64,000 nucleotides of DNA from Tragulus kanchil (GCA_022376925.1 JAIOJX010000002.1:42493501-42557500); one strand, 5' to 3'; positions 1 through 11,130 are shown, numbered from the stretch's first letter. Notes: generated from the letters alone by a model not told the origin. Program-made: numbers and translations.

Positions 1-446
1 TCATTTACACAAGCCGTCTCCGTGGCTCCCAATAAAAATAAACGATGTGTTCCAAACAGCGTCGTCCTGTCCTCTAGCCTATGTCACCTTATTCTGGGTG
101 CTTCCTCAAACTCTTACAACACTAGATGTCACAACAAGTACCCGGCCAAGACTCAGTTCTAAGTCAAGCTCCTAAGCCGGGTCCCGCCAGCGGCGCTGAG
201 TACCAGCCGCCCGGTCACAGCCTGGTGCGCACACACAGCGCCCCCGCCGAAGATGATCACGGTCTCCAGGAAACAAATTCTCGGCTTTTGCACCAGCTTC
301 CGCAGCCTCCCAAGAAGAGAGCGGACGCAGGGCCAGAAAGCGGCCAAAAAGGCGAGAACGGACCGGAAGCAACGCTCTGCAAATCCTCCGCCCACAGCAG
401 CTGCTCTCCAGGAATCGGTCACCGGATATCTACCTTAGGTTCTTAC
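1..446 (-). other. NBN: Start of NBN intron 1 (CpG-rich)
   Basis: Sequence downstream of the exon 1 donor on the minus strand. It is GC- and CpG-rich between about 170 and 446, consistent with the inner flank of a CpG-island promoter, and becomes AT-richer towards base 1. Open frames here on both strands show no recognisable protein and are explained by the base composition. Confidence 0.7.
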
Positions 447-483
447 CTCGGGCGGGGCCCGCAGCGGGGACCAACTTCCACAT
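447..483 (-). CDS. NBN: NBN (nibrin) coding exon 1, start codon to first splice donor
   Basis: Read on the minus strand, ATG at 483-481 opens MWKLVPAAGPAR and then a single G, giving 37 coding bases before a GTAAGA donor at 446-441. Nibrin begins MWKLLPAAGPAGG in human, and from family knowledge its first exon also carries 37 coding bases, so start, length and splice phase all agree. Nibrin is the NBS1 subunit of the MRE11-RAD50-NBN complex, which senses DNA double-strand breaks and recruits ATM in the nucleus. This exon encodes only the N-terminal tip before the FHA domain; the remaining exons lie off the left edge. The gene points away from DECR1, the same head-to-head order as in human. 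Substitutions relative to human (L5V, G12R) look like ordinary divergence. Confidence 0.9.
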
Positions 484-700
484 GGGTCTAGATTCCCCAG
501 AGTTCAGCCGACCAGCGGCTGCGACAAAGACCGATGTGCGCAGCAGCAGCGCCAATGATCGGCGCAGACTCTGGGACGTGCGCGGCCCGGAAGCCCGGAA
601 GCCCGGAAGCCCGGAAGCCCGGAAGCCGCGCCCGCCCAAAAAGCATAGGGAGAGACAGGAGGGTGACGTTGGCACTTGGCTGCCACCCCGTGGTTAGGAA
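484..700 (-). promoter_or_regulatory. NBN: NBN promoter and 5' UTR in a CpG island, with ETS-type octamer array
   Basis: This GC-rich block lies immediately upstream of the NBN ATG. It contains a CCAAT motif at 552-556 and a GC-box-like GCCCGCCC around 629-636. Five consecutive CCCGGAAG octamers lie at 587-626, with GGAA cores at 589, 597, 605, 613 and 621. No TATA box is evident, as expected for a housekeeping repair gene. The transcription start cannot be placed from sequence alone, but by comparison with other mammals it should lie roughly 100-150 bp upstream of the ATG, near the octamer array. Confidence 0.65.
587..626. repeat. Tandem octamer CCCGGAAG x5
   Basis: Perfect 8-bp tandem array of five units with GGAA cores spaced exactly 8 bp apart. 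Each unit contains CCGGAAG, which matches the core of ETS-family (GABPA/ELK-type) binding sites. It lies 104-143 bp upstream of the NBN start codon. Confidence 0.9.
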
Positions 701-956
701 AGGAATAGCCACTCTATATTGAAACGGTGTCTTAAAAAAGGATCCCATTTGAATGTGTTCAAGGAATACACAGTTTATTTCTTTTCCGATTGTGAATGGA
801 AATTATTTTAAAAATTAGCTTCAGGGCAACCTAAGGAAACTTACTAATTAAAGATATGAACGTAGAGACCAGTTATGTATTCCCATGTTTTCCCAATTTC
901 TTAAATCCCAGTCATTCCTTCGTTGGGATCCTAATGATGATGGTAATTATGGTGAA
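701..956. other. Intergenic, no gene recognised
   Basis: AT-rich sequence outside the NBN CpG island. No repeat family or exon was recognised. Confidence 0.5.
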
Positions 957-2040
957 GATATTATTAGGGTGACTTATTTCTTTTCCTTGGCTCTTGGCTC
1001 CTCACAACAAAAATTTGGAGCGACGGTCCAAATAACCATTCCTGTCAGAATAACTGGCAAGTTACAGTTCAGTTCAGCAGATTAATCTTTTACTAGACAT
1101 GCACTCCTAACACATGGGACCAAAAAATCTACCCCAAAGAAGTCTATCTCATTCATCCTTCTGATCCCTCTTGGCTTCCTCCCCTTATACTTCCAGTCTC
1201 CTTCCTTTTGGTTATGGTGTGTGCGAAGTGGGGCTTGTATTCATCACCAATCAATGAAAAGGAATACAAATGGGGCATAAGCTCAAAGCCGATTGATAAC
1301 TGTAAGTTATATAACAGTGGGCTGTATTATGTCCATAATTCAGTCTGTTATAATTGGATGTTGGAATATTCATATGTCCTTACTGATTTCCTGACTGCTT
1401 AAGGTTACTTGGAGAAGCCCCAGTTACTGAAATCTTTATGGAAATGCAATGGCTGAGGATAGCCAAAGAGATTTTGGAGAATAAAGCTGGAGTACTCACA
1501 ACTACCAAGAAGCAAGATGTATTATAAAGTTACATTATTGTCAGTGTTCTGTAGACCCAAGGATAGAAAATAGGCAAATTTGTCAGCCATGTTGATCTGT
1601 AGATTTTTCAAAAGTGATATTACAGAGAAATGGAAGAAAGTTCTTTTTCCAATAAATTGTCTTAGGGATGTTAGTTAATACTAGAGAAGAAATTAATACT
1701 AACCCCATACCTCACACACGCACAAACTTTCAAGTACATGAAACAGTATTGTTAGCTATAGTTATGTCGTAAAACTAGCAATTTTTTTTTTTTTAAATTT
1801 TTAACCTCTTTTATTGATTTTTTGTTTATTTATTTTCATCCATCTTTGCTCTTTGGCCTGTGTGGGCTTCCCACTGCAGTGGGCTCTCTTGTTGCAGAGC
1901 ACTGGCTCTGGGCGCATGCGCTCCAGAGTGCTGGCTTGTAATTGGACACATCGGTCCAGCTGCTTCACCGCAAGTGGTATCTTCCCAGGTCAGGAATTTA
2001 ACCAGGGCCCTTGCATTTCAAGGTGGAGTATTATTAGGGT
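957..2040. repeat. Direct duplication A, copy 1 (offset 1084)
   Basis: The block from about 972 to 2030 recurs at about 2057-3112. It includes unique sequence and the left part of a SINE. The joint carries a short filler after a repeated TATTATTAGGGTGA. Probable assembly duplication; see the findings. Confidence 0.9.
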
Positions 2041-3112
2041 GATGAAAGGGGGAAAACTTATTTCTTTTCCTTGGCTCTTGGCTCCTCACAACAAAAATTT
2101 GGAGCGACGGTCCAAATAACCATTCCTGTCAGAATAACTGGCAAGTTACAGTTCAGTTCAGCAGATTAATCTTTTACTAGACATGCACTCCTAACACATG
2201 GGACCAAAAAATCTACCCCAAAGAAGTCTATCTCATTCATCCTTCTGATCCCTCTTGGCTTCCTCCCCTTATACTTCCAGTCTCCTTCCTTTTGGTTATG
2301 GTGTGTGCGAAGTGGGGCTTGTATTCATCACCAATCAATGAAAAGGAATACAAATGGGGCATAAGCTCAAAGCCGATTGATAACTGTAAGTTATATAACA
2401 GTGGGCTGTATTATGTCCATAATTCAGTCTGTTATAATTGGATGTTGGAATATTCATATGTCCTTACTGATTTCCTGACTGCTTAAGGTTACTTGGAGAA
2501 GCCCCAGTTACTGAAATCTTTATGGAAATGCAATGGCTGAGGATAGCCAAAGAGATTTTGGAGAATAAAGCTGGAGTACTCACAACTACCAAGAAGCAAG
2601 ATGTATTATAAAGTTACATTATTGTCAGTGTTCTGTAGACCCAAGGATAGAAAATAGGCAAATTTGTCAGCCATGTTGATCTGTAGATTTTTCAAAAGTG
2701 ATATTACAGAGAAATGGAAGAAAGTTCTTTTTCCAATAAATTGTCTTAGGGATGTTAGTTAATACTAGAGAAGAAATTAATACTAACCCCATACCTCACA
2801 CACGCACAAACTTTCAAGTACATGAAACAGTATTGTTAGCTATAGTTATGTCGTAAAACTAGCAATTTTTTTTTTTTTAAATTTTTAACCTCTTTTATTG
2901 ATTTTTTGTTTATTTATTTTCATCCATCTTTGCTCTTTGGCCTGTGTGGGCTTCCCACTGCAGTGGGCTCTCTTGTTGCAGAGCACTGGCTCTGGGCGCA
3001 TGCGCTCCAGAGTGCTGGCTTGTAATTGGACACATCGGTCCAGCTGCTTCACCGCAAGTGGTATCTTCCCAGGTCAGGAATTTAACCAGGGCCCTTGCAT
3101 TTCAAGGTGGAC
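2041..3112. repeat. Direct duplication A, copy 2
   Basis: Second copy of the block starting at 957. It continues without a break into the right end of the SINE at 3143, so this copy probably represents the true locus on that side. Confidence 0.9.
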
Positions 3113-3143
3113 TCCTTACCCACTGGACCACAAGGGAATCTCT
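2870..3143 (-). mobile_element. tRNA-derived ruminant SINE (with a partial artefactual copy at 1785-2030)
   Basis: Minus-strand SINE: the A-rich tail appears as a T-run at the left, and the tRNA-like head (TTACCCACTGGACCAC complement) ends near 3143. The copy at 1785-2030 lacks the head because duplication A breaks it there. Confidence 0.8.
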
Positions 3144-4142
3144 GTTTGTTTGTTTGTTTTAATTTACTATCATGTCCGTGCAATTTCAGAACCTCCCAGT
3201 TGGCCTTTTTCACTTTGATAGCTCTTATTCAAAAGGCCAAAGATCTTAACTAATGTGGGTGCTGTACTACCTACTAAGAATGTCCCTTTTAACTATACAC
3301 TTGAAAACTGGGGAAATGGCCACCAAATAGGTCCCTTGCTTAGTGGACCTACTTCTTGCACAGTTGGGCAAAAATTCCATTTATTGTCTGACTCCTATAT
3401 ACCTCTAACTGTAGGCTATAATAACACTCTGGTTTCCTGGGTATCAATAATGATTGTGTCCAAACAATCCTCAAAATGTTTGAGCATCCCCTTTTCTTCA
3501 GTGTATGGTTTCTTGAGGGAATGGCCATAGGTCCTTTCGGGGGAAGGACCAAGGATGGAGAGGGCTTGGTGGGGAAATTACTATCATATATTCTCATATG
3601 ATAGTATGAGAGGTGTTGCAGGGTCCTCCCTCCTGGCAATTCTGCCTCTCCAGGAAATGAGTTCTGGGCTGGTAAACTGGCTCAAGTTAGAAAACTGGGT
3701 AAGAGACTGACTTTCTGCTGAGATTGATTCTCTCAGTTTTATGTCATCCAGTCTTGATTTCTTGTCACTGCACAAACTGAGCATGCCCTTGTTGACTAGC
3801 CTCTATCGTTCCCCCAGGGATGCCATTATTCTATTAAGAATCTTCAGAGTGCAGCATCTCTGTCACTCCTCTCTTGTCACTCATTGGATGCCTGTAGCTG
3901 TACCTTTCTGATGATTAAGTGCTGCCACCAGATTTCTATTGTTTCAGGATTCTGTTAGCCTTCTTGCTATCTGTGAACCCAGCTCTGTGACATCTTTTAT
4001 CATTAGCCATGGCATATGAGGACAGCCACCACTGACCTACTCAGTGATACTGCTTCCCCTTTCATTAGAGAATTCCTAGTCACTTTGGTAGACGGAGTGT
4101 GTGTACTGAAACTTTGTTATCTGTTGGAGTTGCCAGTCTTAC
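3144..4142. other. About 1 kb of unrecognised intergenic sequence
   Basis: Open frames here are short (up to about 96 aa) and have no recognisable domain. A small palindromic stretch (ATCATATATTCTCATATGAT) occurs around 3582-3603. It could be an old degraded retroelement, but I cannot support that. Confidence 0.35.
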
Positions 4143-4357
4143 CTGGAGGCTTCCAAGCTGCGGCTAGTGGTAGAGAATCAGCCTGCCAGTGCAGAAACAA
4201 GAGACACAGGTTTGATCCCTGGGTTGAGAAGATCCCCTGGAATAGGAAATGCAACCCAATCCAGTATTCTTGCCTGGAAGGTTTCATGGAAAGAGGAGCT
4301 TGGCAGGCTGCGGTCCATGAGGTCTCAAGAATCAAACACAACTGAGCAACTGAACCT
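4143..4357 (+). mobile_element. Bov-A2 SINE
   Basis: Head resembles the tRNA-like part (GTGGTAGAGAATCAGCCTGCC). The body carries the characteristic Bov-A2 words (CCAGTATTCTTGCCTGGA, TGGCAGGCTGCGGTCCATGA) and ends AACTGAGCAACTGAAC. Confidence 0.85.
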
Positions 4358-4594
4358 CTTATCATGGTGTAGTACACCAGCATGTCTGCTTCTCTGAGCT
4401 CTTTAGTCCTTACATCTCCAATCTGCCATGACAATTCTGACATTTCTATTTTTCTTACTGTGGGGCCGCCACTCTTCTTCGAGACTCTAAGAGCCATCAT
4501 GGAAAAATGATAACCATATTTCCTAGGGTTCTTCCGGTATTAAATCCTCTCTCGCTGGAAAGTGCTGCCAAATCAGTAAAGCCTCCTTTGTAGT

Positions 4595-5395
4595 TGTTGT
4601 TACTGTTGTGCAGCTTCTAAGTCGCATCTGCCTCTTTGTCACCCCAATGAACTGCAGCATGCCAGTTTCCCCTGTCCTTCACTATCTTCTGCAGTTTACT
4701 CAGATTCATGTTCATTGAGTTGGCGATGCCATCTAACCATCTCATCTTAAGTGTCCCCCCTTTTCCTTTTGCCTTCAATCTTTCCCAGCATCAGGGTCTT
4801 TTCCAGTGAGTCAACTCTTCACATCAGGTGGCTAAAGCATTGGAGCTTCAGCTTCATCACTAGTCCTTCCAATGAATATTCAGGGTTGATTTCTTTTATG
4901 ATTGACTGGTTTATACTCTTTGCTGTCCAAGGGACTCTGAAGAGGCTTCACGAGCACCACAATTTGAAAGCAACAATTCTTTCACTCCTAGTTTTCTTTA
5001 TGGCACAACTTTCACATCCATGCCTACTGGGAAAATCTTAGCTTTGACTATATAGACCCTTGTTGGAAAAATGATATCTCTACTTTGTAATACACTATCT
5101 AGGTTTATCATAGCTTTCCTTCCAAGAAGCAAGTGTCTTAATTTCTTGACTGCAGTCACTGTCTGCAGTGATTTTGGAGCCCGAGAAAATAAAATCTGTC
5201 ACTGTTTCCACTTTTTCCCCTTCTATTTGCCATGAAGTGTTGGGAACAGATAACGTGATCTTTGTTTTTTTTGAATATTGAGCTTCAAGCCAGCTTTTTC
5301 ACTCTCCTCTTTCACCCTCATCAAGAGGATCTCCAGTTACTCTTCACTTTCTGCCATTAGAGTGATATCATCTACATATCCGAGGTTATTGATAT
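4595..5395 (-). mobile_element. BovB (RTE) LINE, 3' part, minus strand
   Basis: Typical antisense BovB 3' sequence, starting with the 3' terminal region (GCAGCTTCTAAGTCGCATCTG type, CATCTAACCATCTCATC). It continues in collinear order to about 5409, where an L1 is inserted, and resumes at 6421. The reverse transcriptase frame is broken, so this is a dead copy. Confidence 0.85.
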
Positions 5396-6434
5396 TTCTC
5401 CTGGCAATCCTTTTTTTAATTATTGTTTTGCAGAGTCGTGTTGTTTACTGCCACACATCAACCTGAATCCGCCATAGGTATACATATATTCCTCCCCTCC
5501 CCCGAACCTCCCTCCCATCTTCTTCCCGTCCCACCTCTCCAGGTCACCGCAGAGCCCCTGTTTGAGATCCCTTTGGGCCACAGCATATTCCCCTCCCTTG
5601 CCCCAATGTCCGTAAGACTGTTCTGCATATCTGCCTCTCCATTGCTGCTCTGCATATTCATTTATCAGTACCATCTTTCTAGATTCCATATATATGTGTT
5701 AGTATACAATATTTATCTTTCTCTTTCTGACTTACTTGATTCTGTGTAATAGGGTCTAGGTTCATTCACCTCATTAGAACTGCCTCAAATGCATTTCTTT
5801 TTATGGCTGAGTAATATTCCACTGTATGTACGTACCTCAGCTTCTTTATCCATTCATCTGCTAATGGACATCTAGGTTGCTTCCATGTTCTACCTATTTA
5901 AATAATACTGCAGTGAACAATGGGGTACATATCTCTCTTTCAATTTTGATTTCATCAGTGTGTATGTCTAGTAGTGTAATGGCAGGGTCATATGGTGGTT
6001 CTATTGGTAGCTTTTTGAGGACTCTCCATACTGTCTTCCATAGTGGCTATATCAATTTACATTCCCAACAACAGTGCAAGAGGGTTTCATTCCTGCACAC
6101 CCTCTCCAGCATTTACTGTTTGTAGACTTTTTGATGATGGCCATTCTGACTGGTGTGAGGTGATATCTCATTATAGTTTTGATCTGCATTTCTCTTAACA
6201 ATGAGCGATGTTGAGCATCTTTTCATGTGTTTGTTGGCCTTCTTTGGAGAGATGTCTGTTTAGGTCTTTTCCCCATTTTTTGATTGGTTTATTTGTTTTT
6301 TTGGTGTTGAGTTGTCTGAGTTGTTTGTATATTTTGGAAATTAATTCTTTGTCTGCTGTTTCATTTGTTATTATTTTCTCTCATTCTGAAGATTTTTTTT
6401 TCACCTTATATATAGTTTCTTTTCTCTTGGCGGT
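5396..6434 (-). mobile_element. L1 3' fragment inserted in the BovB element, with imperfect 14-bp target duplication
   Basis: Antisense L1 3' UTR and ORF2 tail (GAGTCGTGTTGTTTACTGCC start; words such as TGAGTAATATTCCACTG) occupies about 5410-6420. It is flanked by TTCTCCTGGCAATC (5396-5409) and TTCTCTTGGCGGTC (6421-6434), a diverged target-site duplication. BovB sequence is collinear on both sides. Confidence 0.8.
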
Positions 6435-7310
6435 CTTGACTCCAAGTTGTGATTCATCCAGGATGGCCTGTCTCATGATGTACTCTGCATATAAGTTAAA
6501 TAAGCAGGCTGACAATACACAGCCTTGTCATACTCCTTTCCCAGTCTGGAATTAGTCAGTTGTTCATGCCTGGTTCTAAGTGCTGTTTCTTGGCCTGCAT
6601 ACAGGTTTCTCAGGAGACAGGTAAGATACTCTGGTATTCCTATCTCTTTAAGTATTTTCCAATTTGTTGTGGTCCAAACAATCAAAGGCTTTAGCATAGT
6701 CAATGAAGCAGATTTTTTTTTTCTGGAATTACCTTGCTTTCTCTATGATTCAATGAATGCAGGCAGTTTGATCTCTGGTTCCTCTGCCTTTCCTAAACCC
6801 AGCTTGTACATCTGGAAGTTCTTGGTTTCATGTACTGCTGAAGCCTAACTTGAAGGAGTTTGAGCATAGCCTTACTAGCGTTTGAAATGAGCACAACTAT
6901 ATGGTAGTGTGAACATTTTTGGTGTTACCCTTTGGGATTGGAGTGAAAATTGATCTTTTCCAGTCTTGTAGCCACTGCTGAGTTTTCCAAATTTGCTAGC
7001 ATATTGAGTGCATCAGTTTAAAAACATCAGCTGTTAGGTTTTTAAATAGCTCACATGGAATTCCCTCACCTCCACAAGGTTTGTTAGTAGTAATGCTTCC
7101 TAAGCCCCACTTGACTTCACACTCCAGAATGTCTGGCTCTAGGTGAGTGACCACATCACTGTGGTTATTCCAGCCATTAAATCCTTTTTTGTATAGTTCT
7201 TCTGGTGTGTTCTTGAAACCTTATTCAGTTTTATTTTCTAGCTGCTCCTTGGTTAGCATTCTTAGAATAGTCTCATAAGCACTCTCCTTTTTCCTACTAG
7301 TATATGTTGG
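6435..7310 (-). mobile_element. BovB LINE, continuation upstream of the L1 insertion
   Basis: Antisense BovB reverse-transcriptase region (CATGATGTACTCTGCATATAAG, CATAGTCAATGAAGCAG, CCACTGCTGAGTTTTCC, CTCTAGGTGAGTGACC). It runs collinearly with the segment left of 5395 and fades out near 7310. Confidence 0.85.
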
Positions 7311-7815
7311 TGAGATCCTGTCGCTTGTTCACTATAGAGTCACTTTTTCATTTTTCGGTGCAAGTCTTTACCCAGTTGACTTTTACTATAATTTTGTCCT
7401 ATTTATGCCAGGGAAAAAGATGGCCTTGTCTCAGATTGATTAAGGAAAGCTTAGCTGTTGCTTGGCAACAATGCAGGTCTGATAATGAGAGTTGGGAAAT
7501 ATTAAAAAGGTCTTCATGGAAACTTCCCTCTGCATTGTGCCTCAAATGAAACATGGCTCGTTCCCTATATTATAGCTTCCCTCAATGAGCTCTAGGATAG
7601 TCTTTCCAATACTTTTCCACTGACACGCACCATATTTATTGGCCAATAGGAATACTATTTCATCTTAAACTTTCGGTTTTATTTTAGGGCACTGATTTTT
7701 CCCTGTTTTGCAAAATCTCTTCTAGGTCAGGATTATCTTATATGTCTCCCTTTCCTTTATACTCTTTTTATTGTTAGTAACTACATGCGTGTCAATGCCT
7801 TTTACATATATTCAT
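7311..7815. other. Unrecognised intergenic sequence
   Basis: About 500 bp between two BovB pieces in opposite orientation. No gene or repeat family recognised. Confidence 0.35.
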
Positions 7816-8430
7816 TGAAGACAGGTTTTATTTTCTTGGGCTCCAAAATCACTTGAGATGATCACTGCAACCAGGAAATTAGAAGAAGCTTGCTCCTTAG
7901 AAGAAAATCTATGACAAGTCTAGACCATGTATTACAAAGCAAAGACATCACTTCACTGACAAAGATTTGTATAGTCAAAGCTATGGTTTCTCCAGTAGTC
8001 ATGTATGGATGTGAGAGTTGAATCATTTTGAAAGCTGATCACCAAAGAATTGATGCTTTCAAACTGAAGTGCTGAAGAAGACTCTTGAGGATCTCTTGGA
8101 CAGCAAGGCAATTAAGCCAGTCTTAAAGGAAATCAACCTAGAATATTCATTGGAAGGACTGATTTTGAAGCTGAAGTTCCAATACTTTGGCCACCTGCTG
8201 TAAAGAACTGACTCATTGGAAAAGACACTGAAGCTGAAAGATTGAAGGCAAAAGGAGAAGGGGGTGGCAGAGGATGAAATGTTTAGATAGCATCACTTAA
8301 CTCTACGGACATGAATCTGAGCCAACTCTGTGAGACAGTGAAGGGCAGGGGAGCATGGCATGCTGCAGTCCGTAAGGTCACAAAAAGTTGGGATGTGACT
8401 TAGTGACTGAACAACAGCAGCAATTAAGGA
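7816..8430 (+). mobile_element. BovB LINE 3' end, plus strand
   Basis: Sense BovB 3' sequence from TTTTCTTGGGCTCCAAAATCAC through GTCATGTATGGATGTGAGAG to the terminal GTGACTGAACAACAGCAGCA. It is in the opposite orientation to the BovB at 4595-7310, forming an inverted pair. Confidence 0.85.
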
Positions 8431-8518
8431 CATTACCATCTATGTGAGGGTTTTCTTCTTCAACTCAATTGTTTCTTATAATTACCATCATTCTCAAATA
8501 ATTGTAAGAAACAGTTGG

Positions 8519-8823
8519 GGCTTCCCCTGTTGGTCCAGTGGGTAAGGACACCGCCTTGCAGTGCAAGGGGCACCGGTTCGATCCCTGGCCTGGGAAGATC
8601 CCACGTGCCGCGGAGCGGCTGGACCGATGTGTCTAATCACCAAGCCGCAGCTCTGGAGGGCATGCGCCCAGACCCCGTGCTCTGCAACGACAGATGCCAC
8701 CGTGATGGGAGGCCCTCAGGAGCCAAAGAACAAAGACGGATGAAAATGGAGAAATGAAGGACCAATAGAAGTGGCCTGCCCACACCCCTCCCTCCCCAAC
8801 CCGACCCCCGACCCCCCAAAAAA
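8519..8823 (+). mobile_element. tRNA-derived ruminant SINE with 12-bp target duplication
   Basis: Complete element with A box (TGGTCCAGTGGG) and B box (CGGTTCGATCCC) of the internal pol III promoter. It ends in an A-rich tail and is flanked by AGAAACAGTTGG at 8507-8518 and 8824-8835. Confidence 0.9.
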
Positions 8824-8938
8824 AGAAACAGTTGGACAACGTATCCTACCAACTAAGCTCACAGTTTTTTACTTTCAGCTTTCCTTACTTTCATTACTGT
8901 TACAGACATACTACCTCTTTGAAGGTCACAGTTCAGTC

Positions 8939-9202
8939 CTTTTTTTTTTTTTTTTTGGCCACTTCTATTGATCTTTCATTTGTTTATCTTTGTTCTTTGG
9001 CCTGTGTGGGCCTCCCATTGCAGTGCCCTCTCTCACTGCAGAGCACCGGCTCTGGGTGTATGCGCTCCAGAGCTCTGGCTCGGTAGTTGGACACATCGGT
9101 CCAGCCGCTCCGCAGCACATGGGATCTTCCCAGGCCAGGGATTGAACTGGCTCGCTTTGCACTGCAAGGCAGTGTCCTTACCCACTGGACAACCAGGGAA
9201 GC
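8939..9202 (-). mobile_element. tRNA-derived ruminant SINE, minus strand
   Basis: T-run at the left (tail), then the shared body (GGCCTGTGTGGGCC, GAGCACCGGCTCTGG) and the tRNA-like head ending ACCAGGGAAGCC. Same family as the element at 8519. Confidence 0.9.
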
Positions 9203-9505
9203 CAGTTAAGTTCTTTATATCATCAGAACCTTAATATCTTCCTTTCTGACTGGACCTTACTGGCTATGTGCTCATTCCCATTACACCTGCTGTTTAGCTT
9301 CTTCTGGATATCCAGTCGCTTGAGCCCTCCACTTAACCCAGGTTATCAGTAGCCTCCTATCCTCCATCATATGCAAGATAGACACCAACTGGAACTACTT
9401 TTGCTCTTAGCTCATCTTTCAGTGCTAAGAATAGCTCTCAAAACAACTTTTACTCTCAGAGCTTTAAACTCTCACTTTTAGCTCTATAGATCAGTTTTCT
9501 TTTCT
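9203..9505. other. Intergenic, nothing recognised
   Basis: No gene or recognisable repeat. Confidence 0.4.
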
Positions 9506-9985
9506 TTTTTTAATTTTTATTTTTTAACTCCAAAAACATTTTGTATTGAGTTATAGCCAATTAACGAAGTTCTGATCATTTCAGGTGAACAGCAAAGAGA
9601 CTCAACCATACATATTCATGTATCCATTCTCCCTCAAACCTCACCTCTCATCCAGGCTGGTACATAACATTGAGCAGAGTTCCATGTGCTGTACAATAAG
9701 TTTTTGTTGGTCATACATTTTAGATATGGTAGTATCTACGTGAGCTTCCCAAAGTTCTTAACTATGTCTACCCCTCAGCAACCATGAATTTGTTTCTGAG
9801 TCTGTGAGTCTCTTTCTGTTTTGTAAGTAAGTTCATTTGTATCATTTATTTTTAGATTTTGCATATAAGATATGTAATGTGATATTCCTCCTTCTCTGTC
9901 TGACTTGCTTCATTCAGTATGACACTCTCTGTGTCCATCCATATTGTTGAAATGGCCTTATTTCATTCTTCTTAATGGCTCAGTG
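9506..9985 (-). mobile_element. Old L1 3' end, minus strand
   Basis: Antisense L1 3' UTR signature (TTTTGTATTGAGTTATAGCCAATTAAC, CAGGTGAACAGCAAAGAGACTC, ATTTTGCATATAAG). More diverged than the other L1 3' ends in the window. Confidence 0.7.
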
Positions 9986-9999
9986 AATTGCCCACCTGG

Positions 10000-10215
10000 C
10001 AGGCATAAGATTTGATTTTATCGTAATTGTTCCCCTCCTACCTTTTTGCTGTGGCTTCTCCTTTGTCCTTGGATGTGGGGTATCTTTTTATGGTGGGTTC
10101 TAGTGTTTCCCTGTCGATGGTTGTTCAATAGCTAGTTGTGATTTGGGTGCTGTGGTAGGAGAAGATGAGTGCATGTCCTTCTGCTCTGTCATCTTCATCT
10201 CGTCTATATCGCTCG
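10000..10215 (-). mobile_element. Possible L1 5' region fragment, antisense
   Basis: Words such as GTTCAATAGCTAGTTGTGATTTGG and CTCTGTCATCTTCATCTC resemble antisense ruminant L1 5' sequence. Weak call, made from memory of the family only. The stretch from 10216 to 10609 has nothing I recognise. Confidence 0.35.
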
Positions 10216-10609
10216 CTTTTCTATGAGCCCAGAGAACACTTCAGTCACGAGTCAGTTATACAACAACCTTCTATGCTGAGGTTTCTGGACAAAATCTGCC
10301 TATCTTTGAAAATATGAAATGAATGCAGACTCATAAACTCTAATATCAGTTGAACTACAGAGCACTATCCATCAATCCCCAATTTTATAAAAATTCATTC
10401 TTTATAGACCTAAAGAGTTATTCCACACCTTTGACAGTCTCTTTAAATCTAGTCATCCTTAAATCTCCTTCTAAGAATATGGCATCATATCTCATTGAGG
10501 AAACTGATACGAGAACTTTCTTTCAATTTCTGATCCTACTCTGCATCTATCCACATCATAAGACAAACTTCTTTTCTTTTAAAATCTACACCTACATCTC
10601 ATTCTTGCC

Positions 10610-11130
10610 TTCTTTTTTTAACTTTTTAGCCACGCTGTGTGGCATGTGGGATCTTAGTTCCCCAACCAGGGATCAAATCCATATCGCCCGTAGTAGAAGG
10701 GCAGAGTCTTTTTTTTTTTTTTTTTAAGATTTATTTATTTATTTATTTATTTTGGGCGGGGGTCGGGTTGGGGAGGGAGGGGAGCGGGCGGGCCACTTCT
10801 ATTGGTCTTTCATTTCTCTATGTTCATCCGTCTTTGTTCTTTGACTCCTGTGGGCCTCCCATCGCGGTGGCATCTGTCGTTGCAGAGCACCGGCTCTGGG
10901 CGCATGCGCTCCAGAGCTCCGGCTCAGTGATTGGACACAGCAATCCAGCTGCTCCGCGGCACGTGGGATCTTCCCAGGCCAGGGATCGAACCGGCGCCCC
11001 TTGCACTGCAAGACAGTGTCCTTACCCACTGGACCACCAGGGGAAGCCCCGGGGGAAGCCCCCGGGGAAGCCCCCGGGGAAGCCCCCGAAGGGCAGAGTC
11101 TTAACCACTGGACTATGAGGGCAGTTCCTC
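10610..11130 (-). mobile_element. CHR-type tRNA SINE split by a younger SINE
   Basis: Left part at 10610-10708 (GTGGCATGTGGGATCTTAGTTCC, CCAGGGATCAAA) and right part at 11088-11130 (TTAACCACTGGACTATGAGG) make one minus-strand SINE. The second element between them is bounded by an exact 13-bp target duplication. Confidence 0.85.
10709..11087 (-). mobile_element. tRNA-derived SINE nested in an older SINE, with reiterated 5' end
   Basis: Minus-strand SINE flanked by GAAGGGCAGAGTC at 10696-10708 and 11088-11100, an exact 13-bp target duplication. The tail is a T-run plus an ATTT repeat on the left. At the head, GGGGAAGCCCCC-like 12-mers repeat about four times at 11040-11087, extending the normal 5' terminus. 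Confidence 0.9.

Noticed and set aside
126..491. 121-aa open frame on the plus strand
   Set aside because: It lies antisense to NBN exon 1 in a CpG island and shows no domain; GC-rich composition explains it.
3255..3530. 91-aa open frame that looked faintly retroviral
   Set aside because: No recognisable envelope motif or flanking retroviral genes; cannot be supported.
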